In this document: positions 17,498-25,921 of the stretch, one piece after another
How positions within the stretch are numbered: the stretch's first letter is position 1
How the letters are laid out: each line of letters begins with the position of its first letter
Origin: Natrinema hispanicum
GTDB taxonomy: Archaea; Halobacteriota; Halobacteria; Halobacteriales; Natrialbaceae
NCBI RefSeq assembly: GCF_004217335.1
Contig: NZ_SHMP01000003.1
Coordinates: 1,171,980 to 1,235,979 of the forward strand
Length of the DNA stretch: 64,000 bases
Direction of reading: 5' to 3'
The notes under the pieces: model-generated
Database searches by the model: none
The model's input: the letters and a program-made list of their open reading frames with translations, nothing else
Told to the model about the DNA's origin: nothing
Position numbers and translations under genes: made by a program

Positions 17498-17725
17498 GTG
17501 GCCGGGAGGACGGCTCGAGCAACGCGAGAGCCGGCTGACTCGGGGGAGGGCAGGTAGCTACCCATTCAGAAACCGCGAGCGAACCCGAAGGGTGAGTGAG
17601 CGGCCTTCCTCGTGAACGCAGTGAACGAGGGGTCGGAAGAGCGCAGCTCTTCCGGTGTTTTTGGTCGAGATTTTTTGCCCGGGTTCGAGCGCGGCCGATG
17701 GCCGCGCGAGGACCCGGGTAAAAAA
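17498..17725 (+). ncRNA. Structured two-module element, copy B (candidate RNA or mobile palindrome)
   Basis: This lies in the 362-bp gap between the geranylgeranyl reductase and DUF4397 genes. The 5' block (17498-17554) repeats copy A at 7617: GTGGCCGGGAG, a stem CGGCTC (17511-17516) with GAGCCG (17528-17533), an 11-nt loop GAGCAACGCGA, then GACTCGGGGGAGGGCAGG. The outer pair of the shared stem is C-G here and G-C in copy A, a compensatory change. The 3' module is a hairpin flanked by T6 and A6: CCCGGGT (17678-17684) with ACCCGGG (17712-17718), and CGCGGCC with GGCCGCG at the tip. It ends 8 nt before the stop codon of the reductase. The middle (17570-17670) has short GC-rich palindromes. Confidence 0.55.
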
Positions 17726-17733
17726 GGTCGGTT

Positions 17734-19137
17734 CTAGTATTTGGGCTCTGCTCCAGTCGTCTCGTAGACCTGTTCCATGATGTCGTCACGGCGTTGTTGC
17801 CAGTGCTCGAGTGCGGCGGGGTGGTGGGGATACCCTTCGTAGAGCTCGAGTAGGTCGTCGGCCCGGCGTTTGGTCTGGAAGAGCGTCCAGATCGTCCCCC
17901 AGTGGCCGCGGCTGTTGAGCAGGCTTTCGATGGCGAGTTTCGGGCCGAGACTCGTACTCCCCGAGTACAGCGCCTCGGCGAGTTTCTCGCCGGGTATCGC
18001 GGCGAGCAGTCCCATCAGGTCGTCGACGTCGACGGCCGTCGAGAGGATGTTGTAGACGTCCAGCGCGGCGTAGCGTGCGCCGAAGTGGTCCATGACGCGC
18101 TCGTTGTATTCCCAGAGGGCCTTCTCGCTGACGTCGCCGGTCTCGATCGCCTCGATCGCGGCCTCGCCGGCGTACTTGCCGCCGTAGGCGGCCCCGGCGA
18201 TCCCGCCGCCGGTCGTGGGGTTGACGTGACCGGCGGCGTCACCGATAGCCATGTAGCCCGGATGGACGGCCGAATCGTAGGGCCGTCTGGTGGGGAGAGC
18301 TGCGCCGAGTTTGTCCTCGACCTCGGCATTCCGGAACTCGGGGCGGGTCTCGAGGTCGCGTTTGAGGTCGTCGACGAGTTTCATCGGCTCTTCGGTCATC
18401 TGGAAGCCCAGGCCGGCGTTGATCTCTGTCTCCGTGCGGGGGAAGTACCAGAGATAGCCTGCGGCCCGTTCGGTCGGCTTGAAAACGAGCGCGTCGTCCC
18501 ACTCGACGGGCTCGTCGACGTGGACGATCTCGCGGTAGGCAGAACAGAAGTGCGTATAGTTAACGTTCGTATCGAACGCGGAGGCCGAGAAGTCGACGTG
18601 ATCCTGGAGGACGGACAGCGAGCCCGCGGCGTCGATGACGATGTCGGCCTCGTAGGTGAGCGGCTCGCCGTTTCGGATCGCTTCGACACCGGTGACGCGA
18701 CCGTCGTCATCCTGAATGACGTTTTTGACGACGGTGTCATACTGGAAGTCGACGCCGACGTCGCCGGCCCCGTCGATGATCCGGCGGCCGTACTCCCAGC
18801 GGTCGATGACGGCCAGTTCGCCGGGGATCGGAATCTCAAGGACGGTATCCTCCTGTGGGATCTCGAAGCGACCGTGATCGACGCCCGTATTCGTAAAGGC
18901 GGGCTCGAGTTTCGACTTCGGGATCGCCTCGGGGAAGCTGTCGGCACCCTTCAACGCGTCGCCGCAGGCGATGTGGCCCGCTTCGGATTCGGGCTTTCGC
19001 TCGAGGATGACAACGTCGTACCCTTCCCGTGCGATGGTCGCTGCGGCGTAGCACCCTGCCGTTCCGGCACCGACGACGACCACGTCCGGCGACTTCGTCT
19101 TCGGCGTCGTGGCGGCCGACTGCTCCTGCGTACTCAT
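17734..19137 (-). CDS. Geranylgeranyl reductase family flavoprotein
   Basis: A 467-residue FAD-dependent oxidoreductase of the geranylgeranyl reductase family, which saturates the isoprenoid chains of archaeal lipids or quinones. The N-terminal dinucleotide motif is VVVVGAGTAGCYAA (residues 19-32). GHIACGDALKGADSF (about 53-67) holds the family cysteine, and the second FAD motif is AIGDAAGHVNPTTGGGIAGA (about 297-316). Length is normal. The substrate (archaetidyl lipid versus menaquinone tail) cannot be decided. It is transcribed toward the structured element at 17498-17725. Confidence 0.9.
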   Translation of the reverse strand: MSTQEQSAATTPKTKSPDVVVVGAGTAGCYAAATIAREGYDVVILERKPESEAGHIACGDALKGADSFPEAIPKSKLEPAFTNTGVDHGRFEIPQEDTVLEIPIPGELAVIDRWEYGRRIIDGAGDVGVDFQYDTVVKNVIQDDDGRVTGVEAIRNGEPLTYEADIVIDAAGSLSVLQDHVDFSASAFDTNVNYTHFCSAYREIVHVDEPVEWDDALVFKPTERAAGYLWYFPRTETEINAGLGFQMTEEPMKLVDDLKRDLETRPEFRNAEVEDKLGAALPTRRPYDSAVHPGYMAIGDAAGHVNPTTGGGIAGAAYGGKYAGEAAIEAIETGDVSEKALWEYNERVMDHFGARYAALDVYNILSTAVDVDDLMGLLAAIPGEKLAEALYSGSTSLGPKLAIESLLNSRGHWGTIWTLFQTKRRADDLLELYEGYPHHPAALEHWQQRRDDIMEQVYETTGAEPKY

Positions 19138-19264
19138 ATCAACACTGTGGACGCCGCGGTAAGAAAACGTTTTATCAAGCGGCTGGCCGCGATCTGGGGC
19201 TGCTTCGGTGGCGAATCTGCGTGTTGGAAGCGGCCGGTTCGCTCCGCTGGAGTGAAATAAAGAG

Positions 19265-19270
19265 TTTTAG
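19265..19270 (+). promoter_or_regulatory. TATA box of the ferredoxin gene
   Basis: TTTTAG is centred 26 bp before the ATG at 19294, supporting that start and a leaderless transcript. Confidence 0.5.
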
Positions 19271-19293
19271 TGAGGTCCGCCGTACCGAACCGT

Positions 19294-19629
19294 ATGACTG
19301 AGTATACGGTCGAGTTCGTCGGGACGGGTGAGACGATTACCTGTACCGACAAGGAGACGATCCTCAGCCGGTGTCTCGAGGAGGGGATCGCTCAGGAGTA
19401 CTCCTGCCGAGTGGGGATGTGCCTGGCCTGTTCTGCCGAAATAGTCGAAGGTGAGGTCACCCAACCCGCCGCCCGCGGCCTGACCGAAGCAGAAGCCGAA
19501 AACTACGCGCTGACCTGCATGGCGCGCCCACAGTCAGATCTGAAACTCGACCGTGGCAAATATCCGCCGAGCATCGAGGACGATCTCGAGGCCGATAGCG
19601 GACGCGACGGTGCAGTCGCCGACGACTGA
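19294..19629 (+). CDS. [2Fe-2S] plant-type ferredoxin
   Basis: A 111-residue ferredoxin with the plant-type cluster motif: EYSCRVGMCLACSAEIVEG supplies three of the four Cys (about residues 36, 41, 44), and NYALTCMARP supplies the last (about residue 75). It is an electron carrier. It lacks the acidic N-terminal insertion domain of the major haloarchaeal ferredoxin, so it is a minor paralogue. ATG at 19294 is chosen because a TATA box sits 26 bp upstream and the beta-grasp strand TEYTVEFVGTG begins there. It is divergent from geranylgeranyl reductase, to which it might supply electrons (inference). Its stop abuts palindromic repeat copy 2. Confidence 0.9.
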   Translation: MTEYTVEFVGTGETITCTDKETILSRCLEEGIAQEYSCRVGMCLACSAEIVEGEVTQPAARGLTEAEAENYALTCMARPQSDLKLDRGKYPPSIEDDLEADSGRDGAVADD

Positions 19630-19709
19630 TACGGTTTGCTGTACCGATTTACCGGTGCAACCGCAGGGTGGTCGCGGTTGCACCGGCAATGACTGACAGG
19701 AGTCCGTCT
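19630..19709. repeat. 80-bp palindromic repeat, copy 2
   Basis: It begins on the base after the ferredoxin TGA (19627-19629), so the junction reads TGATACGG. The inner stem is CCGGTGCAACCGC with GCGGTTGCACCGG, a near-perfect 13-bp pair. The outer arms TACGGTTTGCTGT and ACAGGAGTCCGT are partly decayed. A shorter look-alike (about 19755-19783, GTGTGCCGGCACTGACAGCG) follows and may be a remnant. Confidence 0.85.
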
Positions 19710-19878
19710 GAGACCCGTCGGTTGGACCACGTTCTCGGCGGTTCACACGACGGATAGCGGGTGTGCCGGCACTGACAGCGGTTCATCTCGAAGCGTGGCG
19801 ACTGGGCGACCGAAGAGAGCGCGAGAGAAACGCGGAGGCTGGGACTCGAATCGCCGACGCGGCGCGCTCAAGGCGCGA

Positions 19879-21042
19879 TTACTCGACGAAGTCGATGTCG
19901 TCACCGCCTGCTCCCGCGGGCTGGACGGCTTCGCCGTCCTGACGACCGTAAATCTGGGGCGACTCGACGCCCGTGACGACGATCATCGTCCGCATGCTGC
20001 CCTCGAGACTCTCGTCGATCGAGGTCCCCCAGATGATGCGGGCGTCGGGGTCGATCCGGTCGTAGATTTCCTCGACGACGCCTTCGGCTTCCTCGATGGC
20101 CATGTCGTTGCCGCCGGTAACGTTGACGAGTGCGGAACTCGCACTGGAGATATCGACGTCTAGCAACGGCGAGCGAAGCGCGGTTTTGACCGAATCTTCG
20201 GCTTTGGCTTCGGAGTCGGCTTCACCGAGGCCGATCATGGCGACGCCACCTCGTTCCATGACAGTACGCACGTCGGCGAAGTCTAGGTTGACAAGTCCGG
20301 GTTTCGTGATGAGTTCCGTGATGCCCTTGACGCTCCGCATCAGGACCTCGTCGGAGACCTTGAACGCCTGGCGGACGGGCAGTTTGCCCACTGAATCGAG
20401 CAGGCGGTCGTTGGGGACGACGATGACGGTGTCGGAGACATCGCGCAGGCGCTCGAGGCCGGCCTCCGCGTTGGTTCGGCGGACCTCTCCCTCGGCGGTA
20501 AAGGGCGTCGTGACGATCGAAATCGTGAGTGCGCCAGCCTCGCGGGCGGCTTTGGCGACGACGGGCGCAGAGCCGGTGCCGGTGCCACCACCGAGCCCGG
20601 CCGTGACGAAGACCATATCGGAGCCGTCGATGGCATCGTAGATGTCCTGCTGGCTCTCGAGGGCGGCTTCTTCGCCGACCTGGGGCAGGGAGCCAGCCCC
20701 GCGGCCGCCGGTTTTCTCCTCGCCCATCAGGATCTTGGTGTCGGCTTCGATCTCGACCAAGTGCTGGACGTCGGTGTTGGCGGCGACGAGTTTCGCGCCG
20801 TGGATCCCCTCCTCGTGCATACGGTTGACAGTGTTCCCGCCGGCACCGCCACAGCCGACGACCGTGATGTCGGTCTGGAGGTCCTGGAGAACGTCTTCCA
20901 GTTCGTCGTCGGTCATCGTCCCGGTCTGTCGGCCGTCCGACGACCCGCCGCCGGACGACTGCCCGTCCTGGGGCGCGTCGTCGGGAGCCGTGGCCGCCCC
21001 GTCTTCGGCCTCGTCGATTGCGTCGTCGATGAGAGAGTCCAT
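19879..21042 (-). CDS. ftsZ1: Cell division protein FtsZ, type 1
   Basis: A 387-residue tubulin-like GTPase that forms the division ring. The N-terminal extension starting [14 protein letters not shown] and a Gly/Ser/Asp-rich linker (to about residue 45) match haloarchaeal FtsZ1 rather than FtsZ2. GTP-binding motifs are [15 protein letters not shown] (about 61-75), the tubulin signature [16 protein letters not shown] (about 150-165) and NDRLLDSV (about 211-218). The C-terminus ends GGDDIDFVE. It lies downstream of dtdA, an arrangement common in haloarchaea. A TAATTA TATA-like box is about 30 bp upstream, and GGAG precedes the start. Confidence 0.95.
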   Translation of the reverse strand: MDSLIDDAIDEAEDGAATAPDDAPQDGQSSGGGSSDGRQTGTMTDDELEDVLQDLQTDITVVGCGGAGGNTVNRMHEEGIHGAKLVAANTDVQHLVEIEADTKILMGEEKTGGRGAGSLPQVGEEAALESQQDIYDAIDGSDMVFVTAGLGGGTGTGSAPVVAKAAREAGALTISIVTTPFTAEGEVRRTNAEAGLERLRDVSDTVIVVPNDRLLDSVGKLPVRQAFKVSDEVLMRSVKGITELITKPGLVNLDFADVRTVMERGGVAMIGLGEADSEAKAEDSVKTALRSPLLDVDISSASSALVNVTGGNDMAIEEAEGVVEEIYDRIDPDARIIWGTSIDESLEGSMRTMIVVTGVESPQIYGRQDGEAVQPAGAGGDDIDFVE

Positions 21043-21200
21043 TCTTGCTCCTGTCTAAACAATGGAGCATAATTACCTTTCCCCTACACGTCAGCCGCCT
21101 GTCTGACACGTTCGGACGATCGTACGGATCTCATTGCGTGAACGTCGAATCCACGAGCAGCACTCGAGTAATACGCTCTTACTGTCGGTTTCCCGTTTAG

Positions 21201-22553
21201 TCAGATCTGGAACCGGCGCGTTCGCTCGGTTCGAACTCTCTCGGGACTGACCGTTTCCCCGTCGACGGTCACTGACTCGCCGTCGGCGAGTGCACCGAAC
21301 TTCGGCCCTTCTGGAACGCCGGCCTCGCGTGCCAGTTGTGGATCGAAGGCCGTCTCCTCGGCAACGATGGCGTCGTCGTCGACCCACACGGTGTCGTACT
21401 TCTCCGCGAGGACGGCAGCCAGATCCTGAATTATCTTCGCTCTGGGTCCGCTCGAGTCTTCGGTGGCGATGTCGTCAGTATCGGGAACAGCCACCTGCGA
21501 GCCGACGCGGCTTCCTCCGTTTTCGGTGGCGAATGCCACCGTGTTCGCCGCGACGGTTTCACGGACGCGGTCGGGATCGATCCCCTGTGCGACGCTGAGG
21601 AGATTGGCCGGAAGCTCGACGACAGTAAACGACTCGGCGAGCCGCTCCCCAAAGCGGATTCCATCGTCGACGGCACCGAGCTCGGTTTCGACTGCGTCGA
21701 CGACCTCGAGCGGCCGGTCGTCGACCTCGCGGAGCCACGTCTCGCTGACGAGCCGGCAGTCCAACTCCTCGAGCGTTTCCTCGAGCACCGGCCACTCGCC
21801 ATCGAGCAGCGCGACCCCGGCATCGCTCGCCTCGAACGCGCGCTCGAGCACGTCGCGGTGGGCCGTCGGATGGCCCATCGCCTCGAGCGCCCAGTCGGCC
21901 GCGACGTGGCCGACCGCCCACGAAGTCTCGCGGACGACCCGTCCGAACCGGGGGGCGTAGTGGTTGCCGCCGAAGCCGACGAGCTGTCTGTCACGATGTG
22001 GCACAATGTTTCGCAACTCGAGGATGGCGCGGGCGACGGCGTCGGCACCGGCGGGATCGTCCCACTGTTCGTCGCCGCTGCCGAGTTCGGCAAAGAGCGA
22101 CGGACAGCCCACCTCGGAGGGGCCGTGGTGGGTACATTCCATACCCACGTCGTACTCGGTGGGTGCGTACTCCTCGAAGGCTGCGAGCAATTCGGCCAAG
22201 GCGTTCGGCGCGGCGTCGGCCAGCGCATCGGTCTCGCCGCCGAACTCGGCCGGGCCGAAGTTGCCCGTGAAATGGCCGGTCAGCAGCGGGCCAGTATCCC
22301 CCGAATGTCGCGAGGCAAAGACGAGCAAGTCGGGGTCGCAGTCGAAGGCGTCGGCAGGACGCTCGAGATCGATATGCAACGCGTCGAACGACCGCAGGAC
22401 AGCTCCGTCGGTCCGGTAGTAGGTGCCGCCGCCGTCGGCTACCGGCCGGCTGTCGTCGGTTCGCTGGGTCCAGTCGGCGCGCTCGCGGAGCCGATCACAG
22501 ATGTGCTCCGAGGCGCGGTCGGCGTGGCTTTCGACGATCGCGAGCGTGGTCAT
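21201..22553 (-). CDS. dtdA: D-aminoacyl-tRNA deacylase (archaeal DTD2/GEK1 type)
   Basis: A 450-residue proofreading enzyme that removes D-amino acids from tRNA. Family features include the N-terminal LAIVESHADRASEHICDRL, LLVFASRHSGDTGPLLTGH (about residues 76-94), YDVGMECTHHGPSEVGCPSLF (catalytic His pair, about 137-157) and LVGFGGNHYAPRF (about 195-207). Haloarchaeal homologs carry this extra C-terminal domain (about 260-450), so the length is normal for the group. It precedes ftsZ1 by 158 bp in the same direction and is divergent from the PAS/HTH_10 regulator. Confidence 0.92.
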   Translation of the reverse strand: MTTLAIVESHADRASEHICDRLRERADWTQRTDDSRPVADGGGTYYRTDGAVLRSFDALHIDLERPADAFDCDPDLLVFASRHSGDTGPLLTGHFTGNFGPAEFGGETDALADAAPNALAELLAAFEEYAPTEYDVGMECTHHGPSEVGCPSLFAELGSGDEQWDDPAGADAVARAILELRNIVPHRDRQLVGFGGNHYAPRFGRVVRETSWAVGHVAADWALEAMGHPTAHRDVLERAFEASDAGVALLDGEWPVLEETLEELDCRLVSETWLREVDDRPLEVVDAVETELGAVDDGIRFGERLAESFTVVELPANLLSVAQGIDPDRVRETVAANTVAFATENGGSRVGSQVAVPDTDDIATEDSSGPRAKIIQDLAAVLAEKYDTVWVDDDAIVAEETAFDPQLAREAGVPEGPKFGALADGESVTVDGETVSPERVRTERTRRFQI

Positions 22554-22668
22554 ATCCGTGCTCGTGGGTTGTCGGCGTTAACGTCGCCGGTTTCCATCTG
22601 CTGGTGACGGTGACCCGCAACGTTTCATGTGTGTGGATAACATACACGTAATATAGGATGACTGACCA

Positions 22669-24702
22669 ATGACCGATAACTCGTCGGATCGAACTGTCAC
22701 GTCCGGGGGGCAGTCGTTCGAGTTCGACCTCGAGATCAGCGAGTTGAGCGCACTCGTCAGCGATTGTGCCATCGCGCTGTTCGATGCCGACGGGTTCATC
22801 ATCGCGTGGAATGCGGGCGCGCGCCACCTCACGGGATACGACGCGGAGACGATCGTTGGCGACCACTACCGGTCTCTCTTTCCGACAGATGCTCGCGAGG
22901 ACGGCCGCCCGGACCGGTTGCTCGAGCGAACACGTGCCGAGGGGACCGCCGAAGACGACGGCTGGCGACTCGGGGACGGCGACAGTCGGGTATGGGTCTG
23001 TGAGGTCATCGCCACGATCCGTGCGGATGGCGACGTCGGCGTTCCGGTCGCGTCCGCAGCCGACTTAGATGGGTATCTCTGGTTCGTCCGCGACCGAACA
23101 GCTGATCACGAGCGAGCACGCGAACTCCGCAAGGAGAAGGCGTTCACAGAGAGCGTGCTTCGCGCACAGCCGGACATCCTCTATGCCTACGACACTGACG
23201 GGAATCTGATCCAGTGGAACGAGCAGTTCGAGCGCGTAACCGGCTACGACCCGGCACCATCCAGTGACGTCGATCCGCTGACGTTCATCGCACCCGAAGA
23301 CCGCGACCACATCGGCGACGCGATCGAGCGCATCCTCGAACACGGCGAGCGTCTCACTGCTGAAGGTCGGGTTCTCGCGACCGACGACGACCGAATCCCC
23401 TACGAGTTCAACAGCGCCAGAATCGTCGACGACGGTGACGTCCTCGGCTTTACCGGTGTCGGCCGCGACATCAGCGACCGCAAGGCTCGCGAACGTGAAC
23501 TCGAGCGCCTCGAGCGACTCAACGCGGTGATTCGGACGATCGACGACACGATGGTCACGGCAGACACCCGCGACGAGATCGAAGCTGCGATCGTCGACAC
23601 GTTCGCCGCCGACAACGCCTACCGATTCGGTGTCATCGGTCGGGCTCGAGGCGTCGCGACGGGTGAGGGACACTCGTGGGAGCCGACTGCTTGGGCCGGA
23701 ATCGACGCGGCTGGCGCGGACGGTTGCTCGTCGTTCGTCGATCCACCGGTCGACGCCGACGGCGAGTCGGCACTCGATACGCGAACCGTCCAGCGGTATC
23801 GAGCGCTCCGCGATAGTTCGATCGAGCAGTGGCGACACCACGCACGCGAGCACGACTACGGCTCGATTGCTGTCGTCCCCATTTCTGCGAGCAGCACGCC
23901 ACTCGGCGCACTCGTGATCGGCGCAGCCGAGCCGTCGGCGTTTCCCGATCGAGAACGGGAAGTGCTACAGGAGTTCGGCGGCACGATCGGACACGCGATC
24001 AACGTGATGGCAGTCCGTCGGCTGCTCTATCAGGATACCGTCGTCGAACTCGAGTTCGAGTCGACCGATCGGGGCGACGCCTGTATTCGGCTCTCCGACG
24101 AACTTGGCTGCGAGGTGTCGGTCGACCACGTCCTCCCGCTGACCGGTGAGGTGTTCATCTATTATCTGACCGCATCCAACGTCGATCCCGATCGTGTACG
24201 CGAACTCGCTCGCGACGACGAGGCGATTACGGACCACCGGCTCATCGACGCTAACCACGATGAGAGCTACTGGGAATGTGTCGTTCGCAGCGCGACGATC
24301 GCCGAAACCGTCACCGGTTACGGCGCACGGCTGCGGTCGAAGACCGTCCGCGACGGCGTCGCGAAACTAACGGTTCAGGTCAGTTCCGATGTAGCGCTCC
24401 ACGAATTCGTCGACACGATTACGTCTGCCTATCCAGACAGTAGGCTCCGCTCGAAACGAACCGTCGAGCGACCGGTCGAGACGCGCGGCGACTTTCGGCG
24501 CACCGTCGAATCGATGCTGACCGACAAACAGCGCATGGCACTCGAGTCGGCGTATCACGGCGGCTACTTCGAGTGGCCATCTCGGCACAGCAACGCAGAA
24601 GAGATCGCCGATCGACTCGGGATCGCTCGGCAAACCTTCCACCAGCACCTCAGAGTCGCACAGGCGAAGCTGCTCTCGGCGTATTTCGGAGACGCTGACT
24701 GA
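22669..24702 (+). CDS. PAS-PAS-GAF HTH_10 transcriptional regulator (Bat-like)
   Basis: A 677-residue cytosolic one-component regulator. Order: PAS 1 (about residues 22-145, IALFDADGFIIAWNAGARHL), PAS 2 (about 155-275, ILYAYDTDGNLIQWNEQF), a coiled linker, a GAF-like domain (about 295-450, AVVPISASSTPLGALVIGA), a Bat intermediate domain (about 455-615) and a C-terminal HTH_10 (ending LGIARQTFHQHLRVAQAK). Neither PAS has the photoactive Cys of LOV domains, so the signal is not blue light by that mechanism. No receiver or kinase domain is present. It is a divergent neighbour of dtdA. Its stop abuts palindromic repeat copy 3. Confidence 0.9.
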   Translation: MTDNSSDRTVTSGGQSFEFDLEISELSALVSDCAIALFDADGFIIAWNAGARHLTGYDAETIVGDHYRSLFPTDAREDGRPDRLLERTRAEGTAEDDGWRLGDGDSRVWVCEVIATIRADGDVGVPVASAADLDGYLWFVRDRTADHERARELRKEKAFTESVLRAQPDILYAYDTDGNLIQWNEQFERVTGYDPAPSSDVDPLTFIAPEDRDHIGDAIERILEHGERLTAEGRVLATDDDRIPYEFNSARIVDDGDVLGFTGVGRDISDRKARERELERLERLNAVIRTIDDTMVTADTRDEIEAAIVDTFAADNAYRFGVIGRARGVATGEGHSWEPTAWAGIDAAGADGCSSFVDPPVDADGESALDTRTVQRYRALRDSSIEQWRHHAREHDYGSIAVVPISASSTPLGALVIGAAEPSAFPDREREVLQEFGGTIGHAINVMAVRRLLYQDTVVELEFESTDRGDACIRLSDELGCEVSVDHVLPLTGEVFIYYLTASNVDPDRVRELARDDEAITDHRLIDANHDESYWECVVRSATIAETVTGYGARLRSKTVRDGVAKLTVQVSSDVALHEFVDTITSAYPDSRLRSKRTVERPVETRGDFRRTVESMLTDKQRMALESAYHGGYFEWPSRHSNAEEIADRLGIARQTFHQHLRVAQAKLLSAYFGDAD

Positions 24703-24782
24703 GACGGTCTGCTGTCACGATTTACTGGTGCATCCGCAGGACGGGTCGCGGGTGCACCGGAACTGACTGACAGCAGACCGTA
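24703..24782. repeat. 80-bp palindromic repeat, copy 3 (best preserved)
   Basis: The terminal arms GACGGTCTGCTGTCA (24703-24717) and TGACAGCAGACCGTA (24768-24782) are complementary except at the outermost base. The inner stem is TGGTGCATCCGC with GCGGGTGCACCGG, slightly imperfect. It starts on the base right after the TGA (24700-24702) of the regulator gene. Confidence 0.9.
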
Positions 24783-24813
24783 TAAGACCGCCGGCTGGCC
24801 GTCGTTTGCAGAT

Positions 24814-24841
24814 CCGGTGTAAGGTGTCGCAATTACACCGG
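24814..24841. repeat. Short inverted repeat next to repeat copy 3
   Basis: CCGGTGTAA (24814-24822) and TTACACCGG (24833-24841) form a perfect 9-bp inverted repeat with a 10-nt spacer, 32 bp beyond the 80-bp element and about 90 bp before the next gene. It resembles the inner stem of the 80-bp family and may be a relic or an operator. Confidence 0.5.
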
Positions 24842-24931
24842 CATCCCGGAACCACTGGTGTCATCCCGCATTCGCCGATACCAGAGCATGCTGGTACATA
24901 CCTTTCCCCCGCCCGGTGTCTCTATCCGGCA

Positions 24932-25921
24932 ATGAGCCCGCCACCGTCCACCGAGCTGACAACCGCGCTGGACGTGCTCGTAGAGCCGCGACGCCGATAT
25001 CTCCTTGCGACGCTGCGCGAGCACGCGGACGCATCCGAACCGGACGCCCCGCCGGCATCGGAAGGGATGTCGATCGACGCGCTTGCAACCGCGGTCGCGA
25101 CGATGGAACACGGCTCCGCGACCGTCACTGACGAGCAGTCCGGTCGCGTCCGACTGACGCTGGTCCACGCCCATCTCCCGCGGCTGGTCGACGCCGGGTT
25201 AGTGGTGACACATACTGACGGCAACGCGACAACAGTCGCTCTTACCGACCACCCACTGCTCGAGGCCGAGTGGGTTCGGTCGATCCTCGCCGACCCGACC
25301 GGCGAGGCGTTTCCGGCCGACGAGACGACGCTGAACCGAACGCTCGAGGCGCTTCGCAGCCCGCGTCGTCGAACCGTCTGTACCGCCCTCGCAACGCAGC
25401 ACGAGGCCGTCCCCGTTTCCGATCTCGCCGCGACGGTCGTCACGCGAGAGGCCGACAACGGGGCGGGGAAAGTCGACGTCACAGAGTCGGCACGTACTGC
25501 CGTCGAGACGTCACTCGTCCACGAGCATCTGCCAGCACTGTCGGCGGCGGACCTCGTCGAGTACGACGCGGCGGCACGAACGGCCGCGCTTGCGATCGAC
25601 GCACCCCTGTGGCAAGCCGACTGGGCGACCGACGGGCCGCTTGCAGCCGTTGCCGAGTTCGTACGCCACCGTGCCGAGCAGGGCGGTGTGGCTACTGCGG
25701 CGCACGATTCGGATCGAACGACGGCTGACGCGACGCCATCGGCCGAGCCAACCACAGACGTCACGCCAACGGAGACAGCGGCCGCATCGACGACGGGATC
25801 GTCGGCGACGACCGACGATCGGCTGCTCTGGACGCTAGCACGACCGCCTGCTGACCGATCGTCATCGCGATCGGATCAGGTCCGGAATACCCCGTCGATC
25901 ACGGAACGAGAAGAGCGATAA
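24932..25921 (+). CDS. Tandem winged-helix protein (two DUF7344-like domains)
   Basis: A 329-residue protein with two copies of a haloarchaeal DUF7344-type winged helix. Copy 1 (about residues 8-115) has ALDVLVEPRRRYLLATLREH and LTLVHAHLPRLVDAGLVV. Copy 2 (about 135-240) has TLEALRSPRRRTVCTALATQ and TSLVHEHLPALSAADLVEY. The C-terminal 90 residues are Thr/Ala/Asp-rich and look disordered. The pattern RRR..L then H.HLP.L.....V is the family hallmark. Likely a DNA-binding regulator. ATG at 24932 is chosen; the longer frame reads as non-coding. Its 3' end overlaps the convergent exchanger gene by 23 bp. Confidence 0.8.
   Translation: MSPPPSTELTTALDVLVEPRRRYLLATLREHADASEPDAPPASEGMSIDALATAVATMEHGSATVTDEQSGRVRLTLVHAHLPRLVDAGLVVTHTDGNATTVALTDHPLLEAEWVRSILADPTGEAFPADETTLNRTLEALRSPRRRTVCTALATQHEAVPVSDLAATVVTREADNGAGKVDVTESARTAVETSLVHEHLPALSAADLVEYDAAARTAALAIDAPLWQADWATDGPLAAVAEFVRHRAEQGGVATAAHDSDRTTADATPSAEPTTDVTPTETAAASTTGSSATTDDRLLWTLARPPADRSSSRSDQVRNTPSITEREER

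Noticed and set aside
17463..17789. 108-aa minus-strand frame with CPPPSQPALALLEPSSRPL
   Set aside because: It is a reading of the structured element and a common spurious haloarchaeal ORF; the conserved stem explains the sequence better.
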